Assembly (NCBI RefSeq): GCF_007558725.1
Contig: NZ_VLPL01000002.1
Location: forward strand, 372,001-436,000
Length of the DNA stretch: 64,000 nt
Direction of reading: 5' to 3'
Source: Fluviicola chungangensis
GTDB lineage: Bacteria; Bacteroidota; Bacteroidia; Flavobacteriales_D; Crocinitomicaceae
Shown here: positions 18,407 through 26,699 of the stretch, piece by piece
Layout: each line of letters begins with the position of its first letter
How positions within the stretch are numbered: position 1 is the stretch's first letter
Position numbers and translations under genes: made by a program
Notes under the pieces: generated by a model
Seen by the model: only the letters and a program-made list of their open reading frames with translations
Told to the model about the DNA's origin: nothing
Databases searched by the model: none

Positions 18407-18509
18407 ATGGTCTCTTAAATTATTGGACAATATTTTTCAAAAATAATCGGTTTCAAAGGTTACCTGTGTTAAGCACAAAATTCCCTTTGCGTGTTGCTTT
18501 TTATTGGAA

Positions 18510-19868
18510 TCAATCTTCTTCCTCTTCTTTTAACATCCGGTAAATGGTCGTCTGACCGATATCCAATTTATCCGCAACTATTTTCGTGTTGTTATTGTAT
18601 TTGTCCAGGAACAATTGGACAATTCTTCGGTTATAGGCCCGTAAGCTCATTTCTTCGGCAATGATTCCCGAAAGAATGTCTGCGCTTGCAACCACAATGT
18701 CGTCTGCATCAATCACATCGTTCATAGACATCACGGCAGCCAGTTCGATCACGGATTTCAATTCGCGTACATTTCCAGGCCAGGGATAAGCCAACAATTT
18801 GTTTTGGGCCGCAGGGCTCAATTTCTTAACGGTCATCCCATTTTCTTTGCAAAAGCGTTCCACGAAGCTTTTACTCATCAGTAAGGCATCTTTTTCACGT
18901 TCCCGGAGTGGTGGCAGTTCAATCGGAAGACCGAACAGACGGTAATAGAGATCTTCCCGGAAAGCACCGGATTTCACTTCCTGGAGTAAGTTTTTATGGG
19001 TGGCGACAATGATCCGGCAATTGAATTTGTATACCTTATTTCCTCCTACCCGTGTAATTTCACGTTCCTGGAGCGCACGCAAAAGTTTTGCCTGGAAAAC
19101 CGGGTCCAATTCCGCAATTTCATCCAGGAACAGGGTACCGCCGTCTGCCTCTTCAAACTTCCCGATCCGTGTTTGGTTGGCGCCGGTAAAGGACCCTTTT
19201 TCATGTCCGAATAATTCACTTTCAAATAATTCCTTGGGAATGGCTGCCACGTTAATCGCTACAAATGGTTTGTCCTTATAGATCGAATTGTAATGAATGG
19301 CTTTTGCGATGACTTCTTTTCCTGTTCCCGTTTCTCCGGTAATGGAGACAGTGATGTTATTGGAAACGGCTTTTTGAAGTAGCATAAAAATGTGCTGCAT
19401 CTTACTGCTTTGCCCGATAATCGTATCGCTGAAATTGTATTTCGTTTGGACCTCTTTCTCTAACTTTTCGATCTTCTTTAAGAGCTTCGTTTGGTTCTGT
19501 GCATTTGCCAAGGTATTCAGCAAGCGGTTGCGCAGATCATTTCCCTTTACGATGTAGTCGTATGCACCCAGTTTTAAAAGGCTCACGGCTGTTTCTATTT
19601 CTTCTTGTTCGGAAATAACGATCACTTGCGTACCCGGGCACATGGCCTTTATTTTTTCCAATAGCTCTTCCCCGGAAATATCCGGTAAGCGGTAATCCAT
19701 GGTTATCAGGTCCGGAACTTCATCGTTCAGACGGTTCAGGAGTTCTTTCCCAGTTGAAAAGGCTTCCGTTTCATAATCGGGATTCAACGAAACTGTGTGT
19801 ACCAATAGTTTCTGGTACCAATCGTTGTCCTCGACGATAAAGATGCGCTGTGTAACTCCGGTTTCCAT
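18510..19868 (-). CDS. NtrC-type sigma-54-dependent response regulator
   Basis: A 452-residue regulator with three domains. A receiver domain (residues 8-120) has the acidic pair in VEDND, phospho-acceptor Asp58 (ITMDYRLPD) and the conserved Lys in YIVKGND. A sigma-54 AAA+ domain (about 150-385) has Walker A GETGTGKE, the GSFTGA loop that contacts sigma-54, and GGTLFLDEI. A Fis-type helix-turn-helix (about 410-447) contains NNTKIVADKLDIGQTTIYRML. It activates sigma-54 promoters when phosphorylated. It lies 9 nt behind the hybrid kinase gene, so the kinase is its likely partner. No sigma-54 site was found nearby to identify its target. Confidence 0.93.
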   Translation of the reverse strand: METGVTQRIFIVEDNDWYQKLLVHTVSLNPDYETEAFSTGKELLNRLNDEVPDLITMDYRLPDISGEELLEKIKAMCPGTQVIVISEQEEIETAVSLLKLGAYDYIVKGNDLRNRLLNTLANAQNQTKLLKKIEKLEKEVQTKYNFSDTIIGQSSKMQHIFMLLQKAVSNNITVSITGETGTGKEVIAKAIHYNSIYKDKPFVAINVAAIPKELFESELFGHEKGSFTGANQTRIGKFEEADGGTLFLDEIAELDPVFQAKLLRALQEREITRVGGNKVYKFNCRIIVATHKNLLQEVKSGAFREDLYYRLFGLPIELPPLREREKDALLMSKSFVERFCKENGMTVKKLSPAAQNKLLAYPWPGNVRELKSVIELAAVMSMNDVIDADDIVVASADILSGIIAEEMSLRAYNRRIVQLFLDKYNNNTKIVADKLDIGQTTIYRMLKEEEED

Positions 19869-19877
19869 AAAATATAC

Positions 19878-22361
19878 TTAGTTTAATTTTTCTTTTACTT
19901 GAGTAATAATGTGTCTTGCCTGCTCCTCGAAAACTTCCATCAGCTCTTTGATCGAAGGATCAATGCTGGATTCTTTCCCCATACGTTCAATTTCCTTCAG
20001 GGTCGTATAACAGTTATTCGCCCCGAAATGTTTGAATGGTGCCGCCAGTTGATGGGCTAATTCAGATGCATCATTCCAATGCTCTTCAGCTACGTGTTCT
20101 TTCATCTTGATCAATCCGTTTTCGGTGGAGTTCACGAATGTTTGCAATAATTCCCTGTAGAAGCTCTCGTTGTTGTCGGTCAGTTTTTGAAGGCTTTTGA
20201 AATCAGCTTCGTCTAATTGTGTTCCCATACTGTTGTCTTTATAAATTTGATACAATATTCTTCTTATTTCTTCCGGATTAACGGGTTTGGTCAGCACTTC
20301 CGTCCAACCGGAATCCAGCATTTGTTGCCTTTTTTCGTGATTTAACGTAGCAGTCAGTCCCACAACCGGAATTTGATCGAGGGTTTCCATTTCCGCCATC
20401 TTTTTCCGCAGTTCATGCCCGTTCATTTCCGGCATTCGAACATCCAAAAGTACGATGTCTACATCGTTGTTTTTAAGCTGTTCGAGTGCTTCCAGCCCGT
20501 TGGTTGCTTCCAGCAAGGTGATATTTACTCCGTGGAACATGCTGCGCAGCAGGGTACGGTTAAAGGGTTCATCGTCTACAATCAGTAAACTTTTGTCTTT
20601 TAAAAAGGAGAAATCGGTGCGTGACGGTTCGCGCGGTGCATCTACTTTATCTTCAGTTTTTTCAAAAGGGATTTCAATGTAAAAGGTTGTTCCGACTCCT
20701 TCTTCGCTGTTCACGCGAATACTTCCTCCCTGCTTGTCGATGATTTGCTTGGTGATGCTCAATCCCAGTCCTGTTCCGCCGTATTTGCGTGTAACCGCCA
20801 GGTCGGCTTGTTCAAAAGGTTCAAAAATGCGTTCTCTCTGACTGGCCGACATCCCGATTCCCTGATCCTGGACTTCTATTAAGCAGCGGATTTGGCGTTT
20901 TTCCAGTTCTTCGTAACGCAAATGAATGGTAATCAGGCTGTCTTTCGAGAATTTATTGGCATTGCTGATCAGGTTGATGATAATTTGCCGGAAACGCAAA
21001 GGGTCTCCCAATACATTCGGAAAGGGTTTTTGGTCCAATTCCACTACCAGGTTGTTGTTCCGTTCTTTCACCTGGAGTTCGTACTGCTCGTGGAGCATCA
21101 TGATCTCATTTGCCGGATTGAATGCGATCTTTTCCAGTTGAATGTGGTCCTTTTCCAATTTGGACAGGTCCAGGATTTCGTTGGTGATCTGCGACAGGTG
21201 TTTTACCGAATTGCGAATGATCTTTACTTTTTTGGCGGCACTTTGATTCAGGGGTTCAAAGAATAATTGTTCGGTAAATCCGGAAATGGCATTCAACGGC
21301 GTGCGGATCTCGTGACTCATGGTCGCCAGGAAACGGGATTTGGCTTCTGTCAATTGGTCGCTTTTATCCTTTGCCAGTTTCAGCTGGGCGTTGGTTTCTT
21401 TTGATTTGTTGAACAGGGTAATGATCAGTAAGACGATCATCAAGATCAATAAACTGGAAATGATACTGAAAAGAAGAATGATTTCGTTGGTTTCTGCCGC
21501 TACCACTTTTGCATGCTGGGTTTCTTTGAGCAGTTCTCTTTTATCGGCCAGCTCAATGGCCTGGAATATCTGACCGATGTGCGTACTCAATTGGTTGTTT
21601 TCCTGCTCCAGGTCCAGTTTGTACATATTCAACAAGGATTCCTTTGAGACAGCTTTGTTTTTAACAGACTGGATCTTTCTGGCAATTTCACTGGTACTTG
21701 CCTCTGCAATATCGGAAGCTTTCAGTTTAACCTGTGGTTGAACTGCAGGAGTAGTTGTTGTCGCTGTCTGATTTTGCTTCTTGTTTTTTCGCTGGAACCA
21801 TTTCTTTTTGGTTTCTTCTTCCTGGACCTGTGTTTGAGTTTGCGGTGTTTGTAAGTCATTTACCCGATCCCGGATTTCCATTTTTATCCGGGCCATTTCA
21901 CTGGCATTTTGAACTTCGTTCTCCACGATGGACATTGTTTCATTGACCCGGTTTTCATTTTTGATACTCATCAGGGTATCCAGGTTATAGAAACGTGCTT
22001 TAACCAAAGCGCTTAAGTTCCTAATTTGCTTTTGATAGGTCGTATCATCGGTTTTGTAGGATTTCAACAACTCTATTTTGCGGTTTGTCTGTGACTCCAG
22101 GATTTCGAAATCCAGCAGAGCATCGGGATTGTTTTGGTAGAGATAGGAATAGGTTAAGTTATCCGATTTCAGGATATTGCTGTTCAAATCGCGGACAATA
22201 AATCGGCGGTTTTCTTTCAGGTTGGTTGGAAGCGGACTTTCCGAAACCTGTGAGAGCCGGTCGTAAACCCAGTATCCGGTAGTACATACGAAAATGAGCA
22301 GCAAACCAATGATTGCAAAAAGAATGCGCTCAAAAAGCGTATTTCGCCAACTATTTTTCAT
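19878..22361 (-). CDS. Hybrid sensor histidine kinase with receiver and HPt domains
   Basis: About 827 residues. One membrane segment lies near residues 12-32 and a second near 290-315, enclosing a long helical periplasmic sensor that is rich in Gln/Lys/Thr near 165-205. The kinase core has the H box (MSHEIRTPLN, His near 350), N box (NLISNANKFS), and G boxes (DQGIGM, GGTGLGLSI). A receiver domain follows (LLIVDDEPF, VLLDVRMPEMNG). The C-terminus is an HPt domain with the His in ELAHQLAAPFKHFG. The longest open frame starts at a TTG (22379); I prefer the ATG at 22361 giving MKNSWRN. The next gene, 9 nt away, encodes the NtrC-type regulator, so a His-Asp-His-Asp relay is likely. Confidence 0.92.
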   Translation of the reverse strand: MKNSWRNTLFERILFAIIGLLLIFVCTTGYWVYDRLSQVSESPLPTNLKENRRFIVRDLNSNILKSDNLTYSYLYQNNPDALLDFEILESQTNRKIELLKSYKTDDTTYQKQIRNLSALVKARFYNLDTLMSIKNENRVNETMSIVENEVQNASEMARIKMEIRDRVNDLQTPQTQTQVQEEETKKKWFQRKNKKQNQTATTTTPAVQPQVKLKASDIAEASTSEIARKIQSVKNKAVSKESLLNMYKLDLEQENNQLSTHIGQIFQAIELADKRELLKETQHAKVVAAETNEIILLFSIISSLLILMIVLLIITLFNKSKETNAQLKLAKDKSDQLTEAKSRFLATMSHEIRTPLNAISGFTEQLFFEPLNQSAAKKVKIIRNSVKHLSQITNEILDLSKLEKDHIQLEKIAFNPANEIMMLHEQYELQVKERNNNLVVELDQKPFPNVLGDPLRFRQIIINLISNANKFSKDSLITIHLRYEELEKRQIRCLIEVQDQGIGMSASQRERIFEPFEQADLAVTRKYGGTGLGLSITKQIIDKQGGSIRVNSEEGVGTTFYIEIPFEKTEDKVDAPREPSRTDFSFLKDKSLLIVDDEPFNRTLLRSMFHGVNITLLEATNGLEALEQLKNNDVDIVLLDVRMPEMNGHELRKKMAEMETLDQIPVVGLTATLNHEKRQQMLDSGWTEVLTKPVNPEEIRRILYQIYKDNSMGTQLDEADFKSLQKLTDNNESFYRELLQTFVNSTENGLIKMKEHVAEEHWNDASELAHQLAAPFKHFGANNCYTTLKEIERMGKESSIDPSIKELMEVFEEQARHIITQVKEKLN

Positions 22362-22372
22362 ATTGGTGTGGA

Positions 22373-22387
22373 TTTTCAAATTGAAAA
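22373..22387. promoter_or_regulatory. Operator-like inverted repeat before the kinase gene
   Basis: TTTTCAA-A-TTGAAAA, a 7-bp inverted repeat with a 1-nt centre, lies 12 nt upstream of the preferred kinase start. Position near the start codon suggests a binding site, but no regulator is identified. Confidence 0.35.
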
Positions 22388-22787
22388 ATTACGACTTTTT
22401 TTCGAAATATTTTTTCAAAATGAATTTTTAACGGATTTTAATAGCAAGGTTTTAGAGCTTAGTTCAGAGGATTGACCAATGTTGGATTCTTTTGTTTTGA
22501 AAACTACAATTGAACTCTCATTCTCATTTTGTTTTTCTCCCGATAACAATCGGGACTGAAAAATAACGGCTGAGACAAAATTTCTCATTCCCAAAAATAA
22601 CAGCTCAATGATCTTCACACTCAATTCTCGCTCTCACACTGTAAAAAAGCTGATTAAAATGAACGATCAGAGCGAGGAAGAGTGTGAGAGAAGAGGGCAA
22701 TAAAAAAGCCGATGAAAAATCATCAGCTTTTTTATTGGTACCTCGAAGCGGAAACTTATCGAACTTTTTGAAGGATATACTAAGTAT
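22380..22787. other. Intergenic region left of the tRNA-Leu island
   Basis: No gene is seen. It holds an AT-rich stretch related to the repeat at 18111, an inverted repeat TCCCGAT/ATCGGGA at 22537-22554, and the left copy of the 126-bp direct repeat (22620-22745). The repeat carries a bidirectional terminator-like hairpin at 22702-22733. The open frame at 22415-22624 has no coding signature. Confidence 0.6.
22620..22745. repeat. 126-bp direct repeat, left copy (attachment-site-like)
   Basis: Identical to 24162-24287 at 125 of 126 positions (T versus C at 22642/24184). It ends with TGGTACCTCG, the last 10 nt of the tRNA-Leu gene including its CCA end. It also carries the hairpin that terminates the tRNA transcript. 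The two copies bound a 1416-bp segment with two genes. Confidence 0.9.
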
Positions 22788-23753
22788 CTAATTAATATAA
22801 GCCTCTATTTTGTTTATTAAATCTTTCGTTAATTGTTCAGGAGATTCATAAATAATGTGTTGCAAAGGTTTGATATCGAAATGCGCTTTTCCAAATTCCT
22901 CTTTACTACAGGTGTAAATTACTTTCTTTCCTTGTCCTAATGCAAATCCACTCTCAAAGTAAACCCCATTGCTGTGAAATGAAAAGTCAGCAATACAGAA
23001 TTTACATCTTTTGAGGGAAGCGATGATTTCATCATTAATTGTTTTGTCACTATCTATGGTTTGTTCATCAATAATTATAGCTTCATAACCAGTATCTTTT
23101 AAGGCTTTCCTGATTGCTTCTCGAGTATCTTTTGTAGCTGGATTAAATGACATAGCAATAAAGCACTTGTTTGATTTATCACCTTCTTCCATTAATTCAA
23201 TTGCTTTATTAAGGCCTGAATGTGTAATTTCAATATTCATGGCTCTGTTAGGATACACAAGGTTTTTTCGATTGCTAGTAATAAGTTCTTTTTCTTCCAA
23301 ACCTCTAATATAAAAATCCGCTTCTTGGACATTTTGAAAGTAGTTTTTTAGTAGAAAGTTTGATAACGATGTATCAATACGGAATACCTCACCATCATAA
23401 GTTTGATGCTTAAATAAGTAAAAAAAGAGATTTTCTATTTTGTCCTTAGGGGTTTTGGGATAGTCTGCAGTTTGTAGATAGCTAGGAAGAACGATTGTCT
23501 CACCATTTGGTAGCTTGCTAGGTAAGTTACAGGATTCAGAAACTATTTCGCAACGTTCTGGCCATTTATTGTTAGCTATTAAACCTTCAATGATATGATG
23601 GTATTTTTCATCTATAGAGATTTTTTTCTTGCATTTGCGACAGATAAAAATGTCTACTTCATTATCGGCAATATTCAGCGAATAGGAAACATAATTTTCG
23701 TGATCCTGATAATCAACCTCTTTTCCTGTTAAAAGACATGTCATCGTGTTCAT
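22788..23753 (-). CDS. Zinc-ribbon / winged-helix / nucleoside deoxyribosyltransferase-like protein
   Basis: A 321-residue cytosolic protein. The N-terminus has Cys6 and the pair Cys38/Cys41 (ICRKCKKK), a likely zinc-binding unit. Residues about 100-190 look helical with a winged-helix pattern. Residues 196-321 form a Rossmann-like domain of the nucleoside 2-deoxyribosyltransferase/TIR-like group: CFIAMSF, DEIIASLKRCKFCIADFS, then GVYFESGFALGQGKKVIY with a candidate catalytic Glu267. Related domains in nucleotide-centred conflict systems hydrolyse or modify nucleotides. A defence effector role is inferred from the domain and the island setting; it could instead be a metabolic or regulatory NDT-like protein. 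Confidence 0.7.
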   Translation of the reverse strand: MNTMTCLLTGKEVDYQDHENYVSYSLNIADNEVDIFICRKCKKKISIDEKYHHIIEGLIANNKWPERCEIVSESCNLPSKLPNGETIVLPSYLQTADYPKTPKDKIENLFFYLFKHQTYDGEVFRIDTSLSNFLLKNYFQNVQEADFYIRGLEEKELITSNRKNLVYPNRAMNIEITHSGLNKAIELMEEGDKSNKCFIAMSFNPATKDTREAIRKALKDTGYEAIIIDEQTIDSDKTINDEIIASLKRCKFCIADFSFHSNGVYFESGFALGQGKKVIYTCSKEEFGKAHFDIKPLQHIIYESPEQLTKDLINKIEAYIN

Positions 23754-23775
23754 AGGAATAGTTATTAGAAAAAGA

Positions 23776-24105
23776 TTATAATTTTTTTAAAAACCAAGTT
23801 CTGGTGAAAATACTTTTGCTATCTATCATATCTCCATGAGCATTTGGAGCAGAATCCATGAGTTCGTACCCTTTTAAAATTACTTCGTTCAGTATTTTGT
23901 TAAACTCACTATCATGCTTAGCAACATCTTTTAGAAAGTGTGTTATGTCGTAAGTGGTTGTTAAACCAGAAGGATCCGTAACAATTATTCTGTCAATTGA
24001 AGTATTGCCCATTGCTGAATATTGTTCAGTTATAGTATAAATCTTGCTTTGAGAAAATGTATTTACAGAAAGGAAGAGTAAGCTGATAGCTAGTAGTGTT
24101 TTCAT
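23776..24105 (-). CDS. Small exported protein of unknown function
   Basis: A 109-residue protein with a signal peptide (MKTLLAISLLFLSVNTFSQ). The mature part of about 90 residues has no motif I recognise; it includes YTITEQYSAMGNTSIDRI and a charged middle. It lies 22 nt upstream of the deoxyribosyltransferase-like gene on the same strand, inside the repeat-bounded island, so the two are probably cotranscribed cargo. Export makes it an unlikely direct partner of a cytosolic effector. Confidence 0.6.
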   Translation of the reverse strand: MKTLLAISLLFLSVNTFSQSKIYTITEQYSAMGNTSIDRIIVTDPSGLTTTYDITHFLKDVAKHDSEFNKILNEVILKGYELMDSAPNAHGDMIDSKSIFTRTWFLKKL

Positions 24106-24161
24106 GATTAGTTTTTGCTCAATAATACTAAAAATATTGATTAGAAGTTTCTTATTCCGCT

Positions 24162-24287
24162 CTCAATTCTCGCTCTCACACTGCAAAAAAGCTGATTAAA
24201 ATGAACGATCAGAGCGAGGAAGAGTGTGAGAGAAGAGGGCAATAAAAAAGCCGATGAAAAATCATCAGCTTTTTTATTGGTACCTCG
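24162..24287. repeat. 126-bp direct repeat, right copy (next to tRNA-Leu)
   Basis: Right copy of the repeat at 22620-22745. Its last 10 nt (24278-24287) are the 3' end of the intact tRNA-Leu gene. It includes an inner inverted repeat CTCTCACACT/AGTGTGAGAG about 60 nt apart. Confidence 0.9.
24244..24275 (-). terminator. Terminator of tRNA-Leu, bidirectional hairpin
   Basis: AAAAAAGC and GATGA pair with TCATC and GCTTTTTT around an AAAA loop, with one C/A mismatch. It starts 3 nt beyond the tRNA 3' end and has a T run in both directions. A duplicate sits at 22702-22733. Confidence 0.75.
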
Positions 24288-24362
24288 GGCCGGAATCGAA
24301 CCGGCACACCCGAAAGTACAGGATTTTGAATCCAGCGCGTCTACCAGTTCCGCCACCGAGGC
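24278..24362 (-). tRNA. tRNA-Leu (anticodon CAA)
   Basis: The minus strand folds into a class II tRNA: acceptor GCCTCGG with CCGAGGT (one G-U pair), anticodon loop TTCAAAA giving CAA, a variable arm around TGTACTTTCGGGTGT and a T arm GCCGG-TTCGATT-CCGGC. The CCA end is encoded. The anticodon stem has one T-T mismatch. The 3' end is the apparent integration site of the neighbouring island. Confidence 0.95.
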
Positions 24363-24463
24363 ATTTTATTTGCTGTCCGACTGACAGCCACACTTACCGT
24401 TGCAAGCGGGTGCAAAAATAAAGAATTATTTTAAATCAACAAGCACATCTGAAAAAATCCCGC

Positions 24464-26533
24464 TTATTTAATAATTTTCAGCATCGCCCGCTCGTCTCCT
24501 TTTACGATTTGAATAAAATAAACACCGCTTGCCAATTCATGTAAATCGGTTAGGGTTAAAGACTTGTCATAAGCGGACTCGCTGGAGATCTCCTGTGTTT
24601 TGATGATTCTCCCCGAACCGTCACGAACAGCCAATTGCGCACCAACTAAATCTCCTTGGGTCCATTCCACGGTAATGATCGAGGAAAACGGGTTCGGATA
24701 AGCCGTGATCTTATGGGTGTTAACCAAATCCTGGATCCCCAGCATGCTGCATCCATTCAATGTTCCCGGCATGTTTGCATCCAGCCAGGTCAATCTTCTG
24801 TGGAACCAGTCTTTCAGTCGCTGCACTTCTTCTGCATATGTTTGACTCGGAGCCTCTACTTCAGGAGTTCCGGTTGCACTTCCCAAATGTCCCCATGTTT
24901 GATAATGCCACACTTGGCTTTCATTCACTGCCGAAGCAACCGAATCTATTTTCGCATCAATGTAAGATTCCTTCAGAATACTTCTGCGCAAGTCATCGTA
25001 GCGGCAACGCAATTCATTGGCAAATAAGGTGTCTTCCAGTAAACGGATGTACCATCCGGGGGCGTTGACATCCTGGTCGCATGCTCCGTAGATAAACTGG
25101 GAACCGTCCTCAGAACCGCCCCACATGTCTTTTTCCGCCCAATCGAAATCCCAAACCGGACCGGCTTTGAGTTTTTTCACTGTTCCGTCTGGTTTGTCCT
25201 TGTCTTTTGAGAAGTAGCGGCTTTTCTTGAATCCGTCGCCATTCCTGCAAACTTCGTTTACAATGAAATAATCGATAAAGGAGGGAACATCAATGAATGC
25301 ACGGTAACCCAGTGCAGGATCCGTGAAATTGGACCCGTATAACGCATTTTCGTAATTGTCAATGTAGGTTTGAATGTAGGTCTGCTGCTGCGGCATGATC
25401 ACGTCCGGTTTCGGATAAACATACACCATGTGAATATCCAGTCCGGGGAAACCGATAGGACTGTGGTTCAGCTGCCAGGAATTGGTATTGTCCCAATAAT
25501 CGATCTTCAAAATGTAACCGCCTGTCAGGTCGTTTCCACTAATCTCGACGGGATCGAGCCTGTTGACATCTACCCGGTTATTGTCGCGCTTGATCTTTTC
25601 TCCCAATAAGTAAATTCCCTGGTATTCGCCGTTCATGACAACGTCTACGAGGCGTGTCCGGGTTGCATAATGACCCATAGAATCAAACAAATGGAACGGA
25701 ACAATGTTTCGTGCAAAGGATTTGTCGTTGTAATTGGCAAGCAGCACCCAGTCGCTTTCGGAGGGCATTCCCAGCAAAGAAGAATCGATTGTGTTTCCAT
25801 TCACATCCCAGGTTTCGAAAGCATACGGTTTCTGCGGAAGTGACAGCGAATAATTCCCGCGGTACTCAATTCCGATTTTTCCGTTGTAATCCGATGGGGT
25901 ATCTGTCATGTAATTCCGCACACCTTGCCCGTTGAAGCGAATGCTCATATCTGCCATTACCTTCGGGTCGTTCTGGATCACATTTCCGTTCGTGTTGATC
26001 TCAACAATCGGCAAAAGAGAGGAGGTAAACGAAAAATATCCTGCCGGGTTATTCCCGAAAGTAATCGAAAAGGAAATCACATTTCCCTCATCTGCCCCGT
26101 AATTATCATTCACACGAAGTTTCCAGGTCCCGTTCGGATTTTGCCCGTTATTGACCAATCCCATTTGCCCCGACGGTTTGAATGTTCCTGTAAATGGTGC
26201 TGTTCCCGCAGACAAACTGGTAGTGGCATCCATGTTGAAGCACGTATTGGTAAAGTTGTCACCGCCACCGCCTGTATTTGAAAACAGCATGCCAACCGTT
26301 CCATCCGGCGCGACGATCCAAACAGTCAGATCGGCATCGTACGTATGGACAAGATCAATACAAACCGTTTCCAATCCGAAGTTCGTTGTATCGATCGTTG
26401 CCGGAAGGCCGCTAACAGAAACGGGAATATCAATGGTTGTGTTGTCATTGATCGGTCCGCCACCACCGGTAAATGTTTGGCAAAATACAGAATAAGAGAT
26501 GCTTAGGCATAAGCACAAGAGAGCGTTTTTCAT
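24464..26533 (-). CDS. CotH-kinase protein with P domain and T9SS type A sorting domain
   Basis: A 689-residue secreted protein. After the signal peptide, residues 20-165 form a proprotein convertase P domain (VCIDLVHTYDADLTVWIVAPDG ends near GTWKLRVNDNYG). Residues about 190-570 are a CotH kinase-like domain with GIEYRGNYS, PSESDWVLLANYNDKS, YQGIYLLGEKIKRD and VWDFDWAEKDMWGG; in spore coat CotH this fold phosphorylates proteins. The last 80 residues are a type A sorting domain (ITAYPNPFSS ... GVYFIQIVKG), so T9SS exports it. In Bacteroidota the substrate is unknown. It is probably a single-gene transcript. Confidence 0.88.
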   Translation of the reverse strand: MKNALLCLCLSISYSVFCQTFTGGGGPINDNTTIDIPVSVSGLPATIDTTNFGLETVCIDLVHTYDADLTVWIVAPDGTVGMLFSNTGGGGDNFTNTCFNMDATTSLSAGTAPFTGTFKPSGQMGLVNNGQNPNGTWKLRVNDNYGADEGNVISFSITFGNNPAGYFSFTSSLLPIVEINTNGNVIQNDPKVMADMSIRFNGQGVRNYMTDTPSDYNGKIGIEYRGNYSLSLPQKPYAFETWDVNGNTIDSSLLGMPSESDWVLLANYNDKSFARNIVPFHLFDSMGHYATRTRLVDVVMNGEYQGIYLLGEKIKRDNNRVDVNRLDPVEISGNDLTGGYILKIDYWDNTNSWQLNHSPIGFPGLDIHMVYVYPKPDVIMPQQQTYIQTYIDNYENALYGSNFTDPALGYRAFIDVPSFIDYFIVNEVCRNGDGFKKSRYFSKDKDKPDGTVKKLKAGPVWDFDWAEKDMWGGSEDGSQFIYGACDQDVNAPGWYIRLLEDTLFANELRCRYDDLRRSILKESYIDAKIDSVASAVNESQVWHYQTWGHLGSATGTPEVEAPSQTYAEEVQRLKDWFHRRLTWLDANMPGTLNGCSMLGIQDLVNTHKITAYPNPFSSIITVEWTQGDLVGAQLAVRDGSGRIIKTQEISSESAYDKSLTLTDLHELASGVYFIQIVKGDERAMLKIIK

Positions 26534-26699
26534 AGTTTTTCGTAGTTCTGAAACGAATGTAATTAAAATTGAATTAATGATTTGGTAATATAGGGTTTTA
26601 ACAATGCAAATTTTTACGGAATCAACGAAGAATATCGCGCAGAAGCTTTGCTGTTAAAACGTTAAGATGCTTACCTTTGATAACTGAAACACGAGAAAC

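Larger units (their letters stand above)
17483..18509. other. 1-kb intergenic region rich in hairpins, no clear gene
   Basis: No convincing coding gene in either direction; the 81-codon plus-strand frame at 17745-17990 has no signature. The stretch holds, left to right: a 30-bp perfect palindrome (17545), a CCCCCGATG hairpin (17612), ACCTAA-type short repeats (17690-17740), a GC-rich hairpin (17893), a minus-strand terminator (18062), a 20-bp tandem repeat (18111), a hairpin at 18175-18214 (GGGGT/ACCCC and GTACT/AGTAC) and a 148-nt nested inverted repeat (18259). On the minus strand a 30-codon open stretch at 17852-17763 ends in a coding-like peptide (KIPKAAVATLKIMKEN), perhaps a gene remnant. 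Confidence 0.6.
22620..24287. mobile_element. Small direct-repeat-bounded island at tRNA-Leu
   Basis: The segment 22746-24161 carries a deoxyribosyltransferase-like gene and a small exported-protein gene, both on the minus strand and AT-rich. It is flanked by near-identical 126-bp repeats, one continuous with the intact tRNA-Leu and one with only the tRNA's last 10 nt. This is the pattern left by site-specific integration at a tRNA 3' end. No integrase is present, so the element is either a remnant, mobilised in trans, or the product of a segmental duplication. Confidence 0.5.

Noticed and set aside
24141-24356. Minus-strand open frame MAELVDALDSKS
   Set aside because: It is the translation of the tRNA-Leu gene and its flank, a common false prediction.
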